DNA of 43,495 nt from an uncultured Pseudomonadota bacterium (lineage in GTDB: Bacteria; Pseudomonadota; Alphaproteobacteria; RF32; CAG-239): the NCBI GenBank assembly GCA_949289935.1, contig CASEQD010000004.1, forward strand, positions 1 to 43,495, given 5' to 3'. The notes below the pieces were generated by a model. The model did not search any database. It was not told the DNA's origin and worked only from the letters and a program-made list of their open reading frames with translations. Positions 35,098 to 43,495 of the stretch are shown here, piece by piece. Position numbers and translations under genes: made by a program. Position 1 is the stretch's first letter, and every line of letters begins with the position of its first letter.

Positions 35098-37470
35098 ATG
35101 GAAGAAGATATTTTTGATTTGAGCCTTAACGAGGCCGTTCCGCAGACTTATGACAATATCAGCGCCCTGACGGCGCCTGCCTGTCCCTGGCTGGAACAAC
35201 TCAACCCGGAACAAAAAGAAGCCGTTACAACAACAGAAGGCCCCGTGTTGGTTTTGTCAGGCGCAGGAACCGGAAAGACCAAGGTTTTGACAACCCGACT
35301 GGCTTATATTCTGTCAACCTTTAAAGCACGTCCGTGGAATTGTCTGGTGGTTACTTTTACCAACCGTGCCGCCCGGGAAATGAAAGAACGCGTTGAAAAT
35401 ATTATCGGCGATATGGCAAATGCCGTCTGGTTGGGAACTTTCCATTCCATCTGTGTGCGGATTTTGCGCAACCACGCCGAGCTGGCCGGATTGCATTCCA
35501 ATTTTACCATTTTGAATGAAGATGATCAAAAACGGCTGATAAAACAGATTTGCGAAGCCGAAGGCATTGATGATAAAAAATATCCGCCGCAAAGCATTGT
35601 CGACTGTATTCAGCGTTGGAAAGACAAAGGCCTGACGATTGAAAAAATCCAACTTGAATATAAGGAAAACGTCATTACCCGCGTCTACAAGCTATATCAG
35701 GAACGCATGATGTCGATGAACTGCGTCGATTTTGGCGACATCATTCTGCATACACTGACAATTTTACTTTCCAATACCGATGTTTTGCAAAAATATCAGG
35801 AGCGGTTCAAATATATTATGGTGGATGAATATCAGGATACCAATGTTACCCAGTATCTTTTTCTCCGCTTATTGTCGCAAAAATATCACAATCTTTGCTG
35901 CGTCGGAGACGATGATCAGTCCATTTATTCGTGGCGCGGCGCTGAAATTGAAAATATTTTGCGTTTTAACAAAGATTTTCCGGATGCAAAGATTATCCGT
36001 CTGGAGAGAAATTATCGTTCAACCGCCAATATTCTGGCCGCGGCATCGGCTCTCATCAGCCACAACGAAAGCCGCCTGGGGAAGACTTTAAAAGTGGCGG
36101 AAAACAGTCCGGCTCTTGAGTGTGACAACAGTAAAATCAAGGTGGTCAGTAATTACAGCGGTGAAGAAGAAGCCCGCTATGTCGCAGAAGAAATAGAAAA
36201 TCTGCGCCGTTCCGGCCGGGATTATGCGCAAATGGCCGTTTTGGTGCGGACGGCTTTTCAGACACGCGAATTTGAAGAAAAATTTATTTCGGAATCCATT
36301 CCTTACCAGGTTGTGGGCGGGCCGAAATTTTATGAAAGGGCTGAGATCCGTGATGCCATTGCTTATTTCAGGGTTATTTTGCAGCCCCATGATGATTTGG
36401 CGCTTGAACGTATTATTAACAAGCCTGCAAGGGGAATAGGCGCAAAATCCGTGGAGAAATTTTATCAGACCGCCCGACAGGAACAAATTTCTTTGTATAT
36501 GGCAATTGAAAAAATGCTGGCCGAAGGAACCATTTCAGGCAAAGCCAAAAATTCGCTTGCGGTTTTGATGAATAATTTTGCCGAATGGCGCAAATCCATG
36601 CAGGCGATTACACCGGATGAACTGGCTTCGCTGGTTTTGGAAGATTCCGGATATTTTGAAAGCCTGAAAAATGATAAATCCCCTGAAGCGCCCGGACGGA
36701 CAGAAAACCTTAAGGAACTTATCAGCGTGATGAGCGACCACGAAAAGTTCCCGTCTCTGAATGATTTTATGGAACATGTCAGTTTGGTCATGGATAATGA
36801 CAACGGACTTGATCCCAACCGGGTTACGTTGATGACTCTTCATGCGGCCAAGGGACTTGAGTTTGACACCGTTTTTCTTCCCGGCTGGGAAGAAGGATTG
36901 TTTCCGCACCAACGTTCGCTTGATGAAGGCGGTTCAAATTCTCTTGAAGAAGAACGGCGGCTGGCTTATGTCGCTATAACCCGGGCAAAAAAACAGTTAT
37001 ATATTTTGACGGCGCTTAACCGACGGGTATACGGACAATGGCAAAATAATCTTCCGTCCCGTTTTATTAATGAACTGCCGCCGGAAAATATTGAATTGTG
37101 CAACAACGCCGCCAATTATTTTCAACGGGCAGATACTTATTCCTCGTCAAAAAACGGTTATTGGAACAATCGCAGCCTTGTCGGGCGGGATGATTTCGGC
37201 GAATATGAATATCGCGACAGCGACCGTTTTTCTTATACCCGAACTTATGAGCGGGATGATGGAAATTATTCATACAACAGTTGGCAAAATATGCAAAGAG
37301 CCAAACAGGATGCAAAAAACGCCACGTCATCCATAGCTATTGGAGCCCGGGTTTATCATGACAGTTTTGGTTATGGACGCGTTAAAAACATTGAAGGGAA
37401 TAAACTGGAAATTATTTTTGATAAATTCGGCTATAAGCGTTTGCATAAAGATTATGTCAAGTCAGCCTGA
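35098..37470 (+). CDS. uvrD: DNA helicase UvrD/PcrA
   Basis: 790 residues from the ATG at 35098 (a GTG two codons earlier is possible). Superfamily 1A 3'-5' helicase for nucleotide-excision and mismatch repair. The Q motif LNPEQKEAV, Walker A LSGAGTGKTKVL, motif II DEYQDTN, motif III GDDDQSIYSWRGA, motif IV LERNYRST, motif V LMTLHAAKGLEFD and motif VI AYVAITRAKKQLY are all intact. The C terminus carries the UvrD/PcrA beta-strand module (IAIGARVYHDSFGYGRV ... GYKRLHKDYVKS). The frame is open further upstream into the TPR gene, but that part is non-homologous. Confidence 0.95.
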   Translation: MEEDIFDLSLNEAVPQTYDNISALTAPACPWLEQLNPEQKEAVTTTEGPVLVLSGAGTGKTKVLTTRLAYILSTFKARPWNCLVVTFTNRAAREMKERVENIIGDMANAVWLGTFHSICVRILRNHAELAGLHSNFTILNEDDQKRLIKQICEAEGIDDKKYPPQSIVDCIQRWKDKGLTIEKIQLEYKENVITRVYKLYQERMMSMNCVDFGDIILHTLTILLSNTDVLQKYQERFKYIMVDEYQDTNVTQYLFLRLLSQKYHNLCCVGDDDQSIYSWRGAEIENILRFNKDFPDAKIIRLERNYRSTANILAAASALISHNESRLGKTLKVAENSPALECDNSKIKVVSNYSGEEEARYVAEEIENLRRSGRDYAQMAVLVRTAFQTREFEEKFISESIPYQVVGGPKFYERAEIRDAIAYFRVILQPHDDLALERIINKPARGIGAKSVEKFYQTARQEQISLYMAIEKMLAEGTISGKAKNSLAVLMNNFAEWRKSMQAITPDELASLVLEDSGYFESLKNDKSPEAPGRTENLKELISVMSDHEKFPSLNDFMEHVSLVMDNDNGLDPNRVTLMTLHAAKGLEFDTVFLPGWEEGLFPHQRSLDEGGSNSLEEERRLAYVAITRAKKQLYILTALNRRVYGQWQNNLPSRFINELPPENIELCNNAANYFQRADTYSSSKNGYWNNRSLVGRDDFGEYEYRDSDRFSYTRTYERDDGNYSYNSWQNMQRAKQDAKNATSSIAIGARVYHDSFGYGRVKNIEGNKLEIIFDKFGYKRLHKDYVKSA

Positions 37471-37483
37471 TTGCGGATAAAAA

Positions 37484-37516
37484 CAAAGCCCGTTTGATAA
37501 ATTCACCCGGGCTTTG
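37484..37516. terminator. Bidirectional terminator between uvrD and the 37530 gene
   Basis: A 9-bp perfect stem (37484-37492 with 37508-37516) and a 15-nt loop; five T follow on the minus strand. Confidence 0.8.
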
Positions 37517-37529
37517 GTTATAACTTTTT

Positions 37530-38069
37530 TCAGAATCCTGCAAGCAGGTCGTTTACCGGGGTGCAGAGCGGATTGAAATAAAAATATCCGCTTACCAGAG
37601 CCAAGGCGACTACGGGTAAAACCACCTTTTCAAACGGGAAATGAGCATGTCCTCCGTTTCTGGCTTTCATCCACTGATAAAGTTTTGAACTCAGGATAAA
37701 AACGGCCGATCCGATCAGAAAACTCATCAGGAACGGATCAATGTATAAAATACAAAACAGGATTTTCGGCTGATAGGCCATTTCTCCCATATAAACAAAG
37801 CCTATCGTTCCCAGACTGAGAAGCATCAGAATAAAATCACGCCCCGGGAAATGCCAGTTTTTTTTATCGCAGTATTTGATTGCCCAGTAGCCGACCAATG
37901 TCATAAATGCGCCGGCCCATACACCGACGACACTGTCATCCACGCCCAACTGACGGGCAATTTCAAGCGAGGCGCCGACCGCAACGGTACAAACCGCACA
38001 GGCCGGATTGGCATAAGCCGAAGGACTTAACAACACACAAGTCAACAATATCACAACAACCAGGGACAT
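37530..38069 (-). CDS. Conserved membrane protein with N-terminal CxxC
   Basis: 179 residues from the ATG at 38069, preceded by a good GAGAGG site; an upstream GTG at 38111 also has a weak site. A signal peptide (SLVVVILLTCVLLSPSAYANP) is followed directly by PACAVC, a CxxC pair at the periplasmic face, and three or four membrane helices. A conserved-looking DKKNWHFPGRD loop lies between helices. Not assigned to a named family. The CxxC after a signal peptide suggests redox or metal handling, but this is inference. It is followed by the terminator shared with uvrD. Confidence 0.7.
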   Translation of the reverse strand: MSLVVVILLTCVLLSPSAYANPACAVCTVAVGASLEIARQLGVDDSVVGVWAGAFMTLVGYWAIKYCDKKNWHFPGRDFILMLLSLGTIGFVYMGEMAYQPKILFCILYIDPFLMSFLIGSAVFILSSKLYQWMKARNGGHAHFPFEKVVLPVVALALVSGYFYFNPLCTPVNDLLAGF

Positions 38070-38126
38070 TTTTTTCCTCTCCATTATATGTTTGTTGAAA
38101 CAATTATCCACGTCTCCGTATAAAAA

Positions 38127-39902
38127 TCAACTTATTTTATTATTTTCCTGTTCATTATTTTCAACACCGGCTGTTTCCGCCGTTTGTTTTTCTTTTTCCG
38201 TGCGAAGATAACGTCTGGTCATTTTCAGAGCATTGGCAAAAGTTGTTGCCGTCGAAATGTTATGATAGGTTATTCCTTCTTTCAGAAAAGCCTCGTGTAA
38301 TACTCGCCGCGGCTGTTTTTTGATATTTGAAAAAATGATTTTTGTGTCGTTCTTTTGTAATTTTTTAACAAATTCAACAATCAGATTAGCCCCGGTGGCA
38401 TCGACGACAGGGACATACCCCATGCGGAAAATTAAAACTTTCGGCGTCTTTTTTAATTTTTTCAAATAAGCAGAAACCTGTGAAGCCGCTCCGAAAAACA
38501 AAGGTCCGGACATGCGCAGCGACATTACGCCTTCTTCCGACAGCGTACGGCTTAAATCGCGTCCGCCGCCGACATCTTCCAAAACGGCGTCATCGGTTTC
38601 GATTTCAATTTCCCGGCTCATACGGTGCATGAAAATAATGCTGGCCATAATAAACCCGACGCTGATGGCGGTGTTTAAATCGGCGACAACCGTGAGCAGC
38701 AATGTCACCAACAATGTATAACGATCGCCTCTCGGCCCTTCTATGACTTTCAACATTTTACCAAAACCAATCATATTCCAGCCGACAATGGTCAAAATGG
38801 CGGACAGGCATGACAGAGGAATGTATTTTGCCAGAGGAGACAACAGCAGCATAAACAGCAAAATGAACACAGCCTGCATCATTCCCGAAACCGGAGAATA
38901 AGCTCCCGATTTGAGATTTGTCGCTGTCCGGGCAATGGCACTGGTTGCCGGGATTCCCGCAAAAAGCATGCAGATGATGTTGGCGGCGCCCTCTCCTATC
39001 AATTCGGCATTCGGGTTGTGACTGTCTCCGCTCATGCCGTCGGCGACCGTGGCGCACAACAAAGATTCAATCGCGGCCAGAAAAGCTATGGCCAATGCAC
39101 TGGGTAAAACTTTGATAACCAGGTGCAAATCAAACTCCGGCATAGACGGCGCCGGCAAAAAATGAGGTATTCCGCCAAAACGGCTGCCAATGGTATCGAC
39201 AGAAACGCCAAACAACGACAAAACGGCTACGACAATAATTGAAATACCGACACTTATTAAATAGGCCGGGAGTTTCGGATGACGAAAACGAATATAAAAA
39301 ATTGAGGCAAAAGTTATAACGGCTATTAAAACGGAAGCGGCCGTAAATTGTCCGATATTGGACAGGTAAACCTGCCAACGAGGCAAAATTTCGACAGGAA
39401 CGCCGCTGATTTTCAAACCAATCAAATCCTGAAACTGCGTGCTTATCAACAATAATCCTATACCTCCGGTAAAACCGAGTACGACCGGATAGGGAATGTA
39501 TTTAATATATGTTCCCAGTTTCAACAGTCCGGCGGCAATCAGCACTACGCCGGTTATAAGCATCATCAAAAGAAGCGCGTTGTATCCATAATTTTGAATT
39601 ACGGTATAAATCACCACGGCAAACGCTCCCGTCGGCCCGCCGATCTGATATCTGCCGCCGGCAAACAGGGCTATGAAAAAACCTGCGACAATAGCCGTAT
39701 ACAGCCCTTGCGCCGGTGTAACTCCCGATGCTATTGCCAAAGCCATGGCCAAAGGGATGGAAATAACGGCCACAGTCAGGCCGCCGGAGACATCCCGCTT
39801 AAAACAATTCAGATTGTAACCCTGTTTTGCGACCACTTCCCATAGTTTCGGCGCATAGTTTTGTTCATAAGTCTGAAAAAATTTCTTTATAAAAGCCAGC
39901 AT
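38127..39902 (-). CDS. SulP-family anion transporter
   Basis: 591 residues, SLC26A/SulP architecture. The N-terminal transporter core (~30-420) has the FKRDVSGGLTVAVISIPLAMALAIASG signature, about a dozen membrane helices and GGPTGAFAVVIY. The C-terminal STAS domain (~450-560) has FRMGYVPVVDATGANLIVEF. The family carries sulfate, bicarbonate or dicarboxylates; the substrate cannot be told here, and no cys or carbonic anhydrase gene is adjacent. An AGAGGA site precedes the ATG. The charged tail ends in a Glu/Asn-rich stretch. Confidence 0.92.
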   Translation of the reverse strand: MLAFIKKFFQTYEQNYAPKLWEVVAKQGYNLNCFKRDVSGGLTVAVISIPLAMALAIASGVTPAQGLYTAIVAGFFIALFAGGRYQIGGPTGAFAVVIYTVIQNYGYNALLLMMLITGVVLIAAGLLKLGTYIKYIPYPVVLGFTGGIGLLLISTQFQDLIGLKISGVPVEILPRWQVYLSNIGQFTAASVLIAVITFASIFYIRFRHPKLPAYLISVGISIIVVAVLSLFGVSVDTIGSRFGGIPHFLPAPSMPEFDLHLVIKVLPSALAIAFLAAIESLLCATVADGMSGDSHNPNAELIGEGAANIICMLFAGIPATSAIARTATNLKSGAYSPVSGMMQAVFILLFMLLLSPLAKYIPLSCLSAILTIVGWNMIGFGKMLKVIEGPRGDRYTLLVTLLLTVVADLNTAISVGFIMASIIFMHRMSREIEIETDDAVLEDVGGGRDLSRTLSEEGVMSLRMSGPLFFGAASQVSAYLKKLKKTPKVLIFRMGYVPVVDATGANLIVEFVKKLQKNDTKIIFSNIKKQPRRVLHEAFLKEGITYHNISTATTFANALKMTRRYLRTEKEKQTAETAGVENNEQENNKIS

Positions 39903-40022
39903 CGTTTCCTCTGATAAATAAAAAAAACACCGACAGACGTCATACTCCTTTCTGCCGCCATGTCAAGCGGCAGAAAATGTTTTCAGCTGTTTTTATTTAA
40001 AGAATGTTGAAAAAAAGTTAAA

Positions 40023-41354
40023 TTATGAAAAAAAATTTTGGAACCGGCGCCAGAAAGATTTGCGATAAGTTTTAAAATATTCATTTTCCAACGGGCGTTC
40101 AACAAACCAGTATGATATATTTCCGTTTTCCTGTTCTATTCTCACGGGTTTCGGCGCGCCGGAGATTTTATAGCCATTTTCTTTCGGCAAACGCATTAAT
40201 GTCAGATTGCGGCAAAGTCCGCATTCGAATTTTCCGGAACAATTTTCTTCAGCGGAAATATAAACGACGTTAGATTCCCGAAAATCAATTCTGCCCGAAA
40301 AATTTTTGCCCAAAGATGCCAGCCGTACCGAAGGCGTTGATATCAATAAGACTGTTCCGACCGCATTGTCGCCGATTTCTACGCGCTGTACAGTCTTTGA
40401 GGCGCTTAAATCCAATGTTCCGGAAAAGCCGTCTCCGATATAGACGTTTCTTATTCCCTGTCTGGAGCTGATGCTGCTTCCGTAAAGTTTTCCGGAAAAA
40501 TCGTTTCCAAATTCCAGATATTTGGCAAAAACAGAGTTTATATTGAAATTTCCTTCCGCATTTGCGCCTATTTTTATCGGAGCATAGCAGATGCAGGTAT
40601 CAATATTTAGTGTCGCAGAGCATTTTTCTCCGATTTTCAGCCTCTTCAAATATAATTTATGGAAGGCTGCCGTTCCCTGAAATCCGTCTTTTATTTCAAC
40701 TTCGGGAATTTTTATTCCTTCATTGCAAGTGATTGATGCTCTGCAATCTTTTCCTATTTTCAGAATTTCGACACTGCTGTCAGACAAGATCAGCTTTCCG
40801 CCGAAATAGTCATCAATAATAATTTTTTTGATGTATTTATTGCCGCGCAGATCTATGTCAAGCGAAGAATTTTTACCGATATGCAATGATTTTATCCGTG
40901 TTCTTTGCAAATCGAGCCGACAGTTTATTGTATTTTTTGACAGCTTTAAGCTGAGTGTACCCAGGCTGTTCAATTCAGCCGACACATATTCATCCGGCGT
41001 TAAAAAACGGTTTAGTCCGAAATGTTTTAATTCTTTTGATGTCAGATACAGTTCTTTTCCGCTTTCAAATTTCAGAATGCTTATTCCCAGTTCATGAGCG
41101 GCTTCCGCGCTCAATCTGGTTTTTGTTTCCATAATTTTTTTGACGATTTTATTGATGACAATTCGCGGAATCCGACGTTCCTTATGAAATTTAAAAGAAG
41201 TCATCACACCGTTATGCTTTTCGGCCGTTGCCGCAATAAATCCCTGCCGGTTGCGAAGTATAAACGCGTTTTCCTTTCCCGGCATGCGTTCTCCGGTATA
41301 TCCCAGAGGAAACTTATGCATCAGGGCTTTTTCGTTTTCCGATTGTTCAGACAT
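40023..41354 (-). CDS. Predicted beta-solenoid repeat protein
   Basis: 443 residues from the ATG at 41354, preceded by GGAAAGAAG; fifteen more codons are in frame upstream. Residues ~100-400 contain about a dozen units of ~20 residues with the pattern I-x-I-G-x-x-F/C-S-G-x-L/F-x-L (for example LEFGNDFSGKLYGSS, VYIGDGFSGTLDLS, ASLGKNFSGRIDF). This looks like a right-handed beta-solenoid, reminiscent of bactofilins or pentapeptide-like folds. No signal peptide. The family is not recognised; possibly a cytoskeletal or scaffold protein. Confidence 0.65.
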   Translation of the reverse strand: MSEQSENEKALMHKFPLGYTGERMPGKENAFILRNRQGFIAATAEKHNGVMTSFKFHKERRIPRIVINKIVKKIMETKTRLSAEAAHELGISILKFESGKELYLTSKELKHFGLNRFLTPDEYVSAELNSLGTLSLKLSKNTINCRLDLQRTRIKSLHIGKNSSLDIDLRGNKYIKKIIIDDYFGGKLILSDSSVEILKIGKDCRASITCNEGIKIPEVEIKDGFQGTAAFHKLYLKRLKIGEKCSATLNIDTCICYAPIKIGANAEGNFNINSVFAKYLEFGNDFSGKLYGSSISSRQGIRNVYIGDGFSGTLDLSASKTVQRVEIGDNAVGTVLLISTPSVRLASLGKNFSGRIDFRESNVVYISAEENCSGKFECGLCRNLTLMRLPKENGYKISGAPKPVRIEQENGNISYWFVERPLENEYFKTYRKSFWRRFQNFFS

Positions 41355-41485
41355 TTCAGCTTCTTTCCGGCAAAATTTGTTGTTTTGTAACGGGTGCATT
41401 GTATCCGCAATTTATTAACAGAAAGTTTTTCATTTGCCTAATTTGAAAAATTATTGTATGTAGAAAAAAATATGCGGAGGATAAT

Positions 41486-42538
41486 ATGAAAAAAATCGTA
41501 CATATTTCAAATTTTAACCTGATGCGTTTTAAAGGCTGCTTTATGAACGGCATGCCGGTAAAAATCTCCAACGGCCTGGCTCGCAACGGTTATTATGTGA
41601 TGAATTATCCCGACCGCGATTTATGTCGGATGTTCGGGTTCGGACATATGAATTTTTTTGGCAGAAAACGTCTTAACCGCCATCTTACGGAGTATTGCAA
41701 AGCCGTGAAACCCGATGCCTTGTTCATCGGACATGCCGATGTTATTGAGGCGGAAACAATCAGTGAAATAAAAAAACTGTTTCCCGGAATTAAAATTTTA
41801 CAATGGAGCTGCGATTGGATTGTACCGGGAGCGGCAGAACGAAATATTCAGGCACTGCATAAATATGAAGACTGTGTTGACGTGCTGATGATTACAACTG
41901 GCGATAAAAAACTTTTGCAACAATTTAAAAACAAACGTAATATTGTTGCCTATTTGCCCAATATTGCCGATAAATCCATAGAAACCGGAGAAGTTTTCAA
42001 AACAGCCGCTCCGCCTTATGACATTATGCTGGCAACCAGCACAGGAAAACGGCAGTTTTGCGGCAGGGATGAAGAAATTGAAGCCATCGTTGACGAGGCT
42101 GACAGCCAGGTCAACGGGCTGAAATGGTGTCTGGCCGGAATTAAAGGACACAAAAGCCTGAACGGATACGAATATATAGAAAAACTATCCTGCTCGGCAA
42201 TGGGATTCAGTCTGAGCAGACTTAATGACATTTATCATTACAGTTCAGACCGCATGGTTCATATCATGGCAAACGGCGGGCTGGCTTTTATTGACCGGCG
42301 TACCGGATTTAATAATGTTTTTGCTGAAGACGAAGCCGCTTTTTATACCGAAAGAGAAGAGTTTTTTGATAAGCTGCGTTTTTATAAAAAAAATCCTGAA
42401 CAGCGAATGGTTGCAGCTCGTAAAGGATTTGAAAAAATTCACAAAGATTTTAATGATCTTGTCATAACAAAATTTATGGCGGATTTGTTGTTTGGCAATT
42501 CATTTGAAGAAAAACGCTGGCACACCGTTCTAAAATAG
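41486..42538 (+). CDS. CgeB-like glycosyltransferase
   Basis: 350 residues. The fold looks like a GT-B glycosyltransferase: an N-terminal half starting KIVHISNFNLMRFKGCF and a C-terminal half with CLAGIKGHK, then SRLNDIYHYSSDRMVHIMANGGLAFIDRRTGFNNVF, the CgeB/group-1-like donor-site pattern with an Asn/Asp-rich turn. No membrane helix. GGAGG lies 6 nt before the ATG. It stands alone between the beta-solenoid gene (divergent) and the Cys-rich gene. The donor and acceptor sugars are not readable. Confidence 0.8.
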   Translation: MKKIVHISNFNLMRFKGCFMNGMPVKISNGLARNGYYVMNYPDRDLCRMFGFGHMNFFGRKRLNRHLTEYCKAVKPDALFIGHADVIEAETISEIKKLFPGIKILQWSCDWIVPGAAERNIQALHKYEDCVDVLMITTGDKKLLQQFKNKRNIVAYLPNIADKSIETGEVFKTAAPPYDIMLATSTGKRQFCGRDEEIEAIVDEADSQVNGLKWCLAGIKGHKSLNGYEYIEKLSCSAMGFSLSRLNDIYHYSSDRMVHIMANGGLAFIDRRTGFNNVFAEDEAAFYTEREEFFDKLRFYKKNPEQRMVAARKGFEKIHKDFNDLVITKFMADLLFGNSFEEKRWHTVLK

Positions 42539-42660
42539 TTTTTTGTCTCCGATTACTTTTTGTATTTTTTTCTTACACTTCCCGCAAAATACTTATTGCA
42601 TGTTTATGTAAAGTATGATACATTAGAGTCGTGATGATGAGTATGGAGGATGTGTCATGA

Positions 42661-42951
42661 AAAGTTGTTTTTGCATCGGTAAATTCTGATTATGTTATTC
42701 CAAAATCCGGTTTTCATGCTCTACACACAAATCACACTCAAAACTGCATTGCCGGATTTCCATACTCTTCATCCGAAGCTGAGGCACCTGACGAGGTGAG
42801 CGTCAAGTCAGCGGTATCCGGTTCCGGGGCAGAGGAAGCACTGCGTGCGCCTCGTGCCGGTGGAGAGGAAATCCGTGTTGCTTCTGTCTGTTTTATAACC
42901 GATGGCGGAAATTGTTCCGGAGGCAGTTTCGGAAATACGGAAAATCCGCAT
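42661..42951 (+). CDS. 5' part of a Cys-rich gene, apparent frameshift
   Basis: The frame continuing from 42661 is open to 43035, but after CAT at 42949-42951 the protein-like sequence jumps to the next frame, so the coding part probably ends there. The ATG at 42657 has a good GGAGG site 6 nt upstream but reads to a TGA after ten codons (42687). Joining it to this frame needs a one-base change in the AAAA at 42660-42663. A GTG at 42796 is another possible start. The segment encodes an ordinary-looking stretch and then GGNCSGGSFGNTENPH. I cannot decide between a pseudogene, sequencing error and phase-variable slippage. Confidence 0.45.
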
Positions 42952-42953
42952 AA

Positions 42954-43495
42954 AATCCGCATAATCCCGGAAATCCGGAACGTCCGGATTATGAAGAACC
43001 CGGAGAGCAATGCCAGGATGCCGGATATAATCTGACATCCTGTCCCGACGGACAGCATGGCGTGAACTTTTGTCCGGCCGATAACCGCTATTTCAAAGAA
43101 TGCGTCTGCGACGATGATTTTACCGAAACCTGTGAAGCTCCGTCTTACGGCGTGGGAATATCCTGCGACGGAAAGTATAAACAATGCCAAACGGACAGCG
43201 AACAGGCCTGTCAGGATGAGGGTTACACTCAAACCGGAGATTGCGGCGCATTGATGGAACCGAACGAATATTGTCCTTACGACGACAACTATTATGACAA
43301 ATGCGTATGCCGTGATGATCTTGTGTCCTGCTCTTATCCGCAGACAGGCGTCGGCGATGCCTGCAACGGAAAATATGCGTCCTGCCAATGTCCGTCAAGT
43401 TATAAAATCTGCGACTGCGGCGGCGCCGTCGGGGCAACATCCTGTACCGACAGCTCCGGAATTACCCGATTTTCCAACTGCAAAGACTGCTGCAC
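42954..43495 (+). CDS. Cys-rich secreted repeat protein (3' truncated, frameshifted start)
   Basis: The frame from 42954 runs off the window end. It begins with a Pro/Asn linker (NPHNPGNPERPDYEEPGEQ) and continues with Cys-rich modules. Two related blocks, CDGKYKQC and CNGKYASC, and the pairs CVCDDDF and CVCRDDL show an internal repeat of ~70 residues with ordered cysteines, as in secreted disulfide-rich proteins. The upstream part of the gene appears to lie in another frame, separated by a two-base offset at the A tract 42952-42955. It resembles the Cys-rich gene at the left end of the window. Function unknown, probably surface-exposed. Confidence 0.7.

Noticed and set aside
42738..43388. 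216-codon minus-strand open frame with hydrophobic product
   Set aside because: It lies opposite the Cys-rich coding frame, which has ordered cysteine repeats. The Val/Ile/Ala/Arg-rich product is a shadow.
1..43495. CRISPR arrays, insertion sequences, rRNA
   Set aside because: No regularly spaced direct repeats, no transposase-like ORF and no rRNA motifs were seen anywhere in the window.

Overview
The window reads as chromosomal DNA of a low-to-moderate GC alphaproteobacterium. The evidence is a tpiA-secG-pyrG-kdsA block divergent from a ppiD-type foldase, a parC followed by a DUF6898-type small protein, and a ComEC without a metallo-beta-lactamase active site. Cysteine-rich surface proteins at both ends and the AT-rich glycan genes recall uncultured gut-associated Rhodospirillales-like genomes; that placement is inference, not a database result.

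Layout. 1-748: 3' end of a Cys-rich secreted protein. 757-7846, all minus: tpiA, secG, pyrG, kdsA, recO, parC and a DUF6898 protein. 8035-9897: PpiD-like foldase. 9975-13283, minus: comEC, a hypothetical gene and a VanX-like D,D-dipeptidase. 13391-13575: a 137-bp AT-rich segment bounded by perfect 24-bp inverted repeats. 13590-18296: a tightly packed glycan operon whose first gene is a serine-recombinase-like protein lacking key catalytic arginines, followed by a GT2 glycosyltransferase, a CDP-glycerol-type glycerophosphotransferase and a DUF4422-GT8 fusion. 18345-19436: a hypothetical gene and an EF-hand protein. 19543-19619: tRNA-Pro(GGG), then an AT-rich accessory stretch to about 23.2 kb (phage-like protein, XRE regulator, hypothetical proteins, a 30-bp direct repeat). 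24067-25497: flotillin-like protein. 26290-29773: a nickel-pincer cofactor operon (larB, larC, larE, nickel permease). 29834-31025: a small membrane protein and a YjbR-EVE fusion. 31078-35020, minus: TPR, MoxR ATPase, DUF58, TPR. 35098-37470: UvrD/PcrA helicase. 37530-41354, minus: a membrane protein, a SulP transporter and a predicted beta-solenoid protein. 41486-42538: a CgeB-like glycosyltransferase. 42657-43495: a second Cys-rich gene, apparently frameshifted, running off the end.

The most interesting locus is 13.3-18.3 kb. The inverted-repeat segment sits between the divergent dipeptidase gene and the glycan operon, and its best promoter match currently points away from the operon. This looks like a phase-variable, invertible-promoter control of a surface glycan, analogous to Bacteroides capsule switches but in an alphaproteobacterium. 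Inversion itself cannot be shown from one sequence.

Many transcription units end in clear hairpin-plus-T terminators, several of them shared by convergent genes, so operon limits are fairly well supported.
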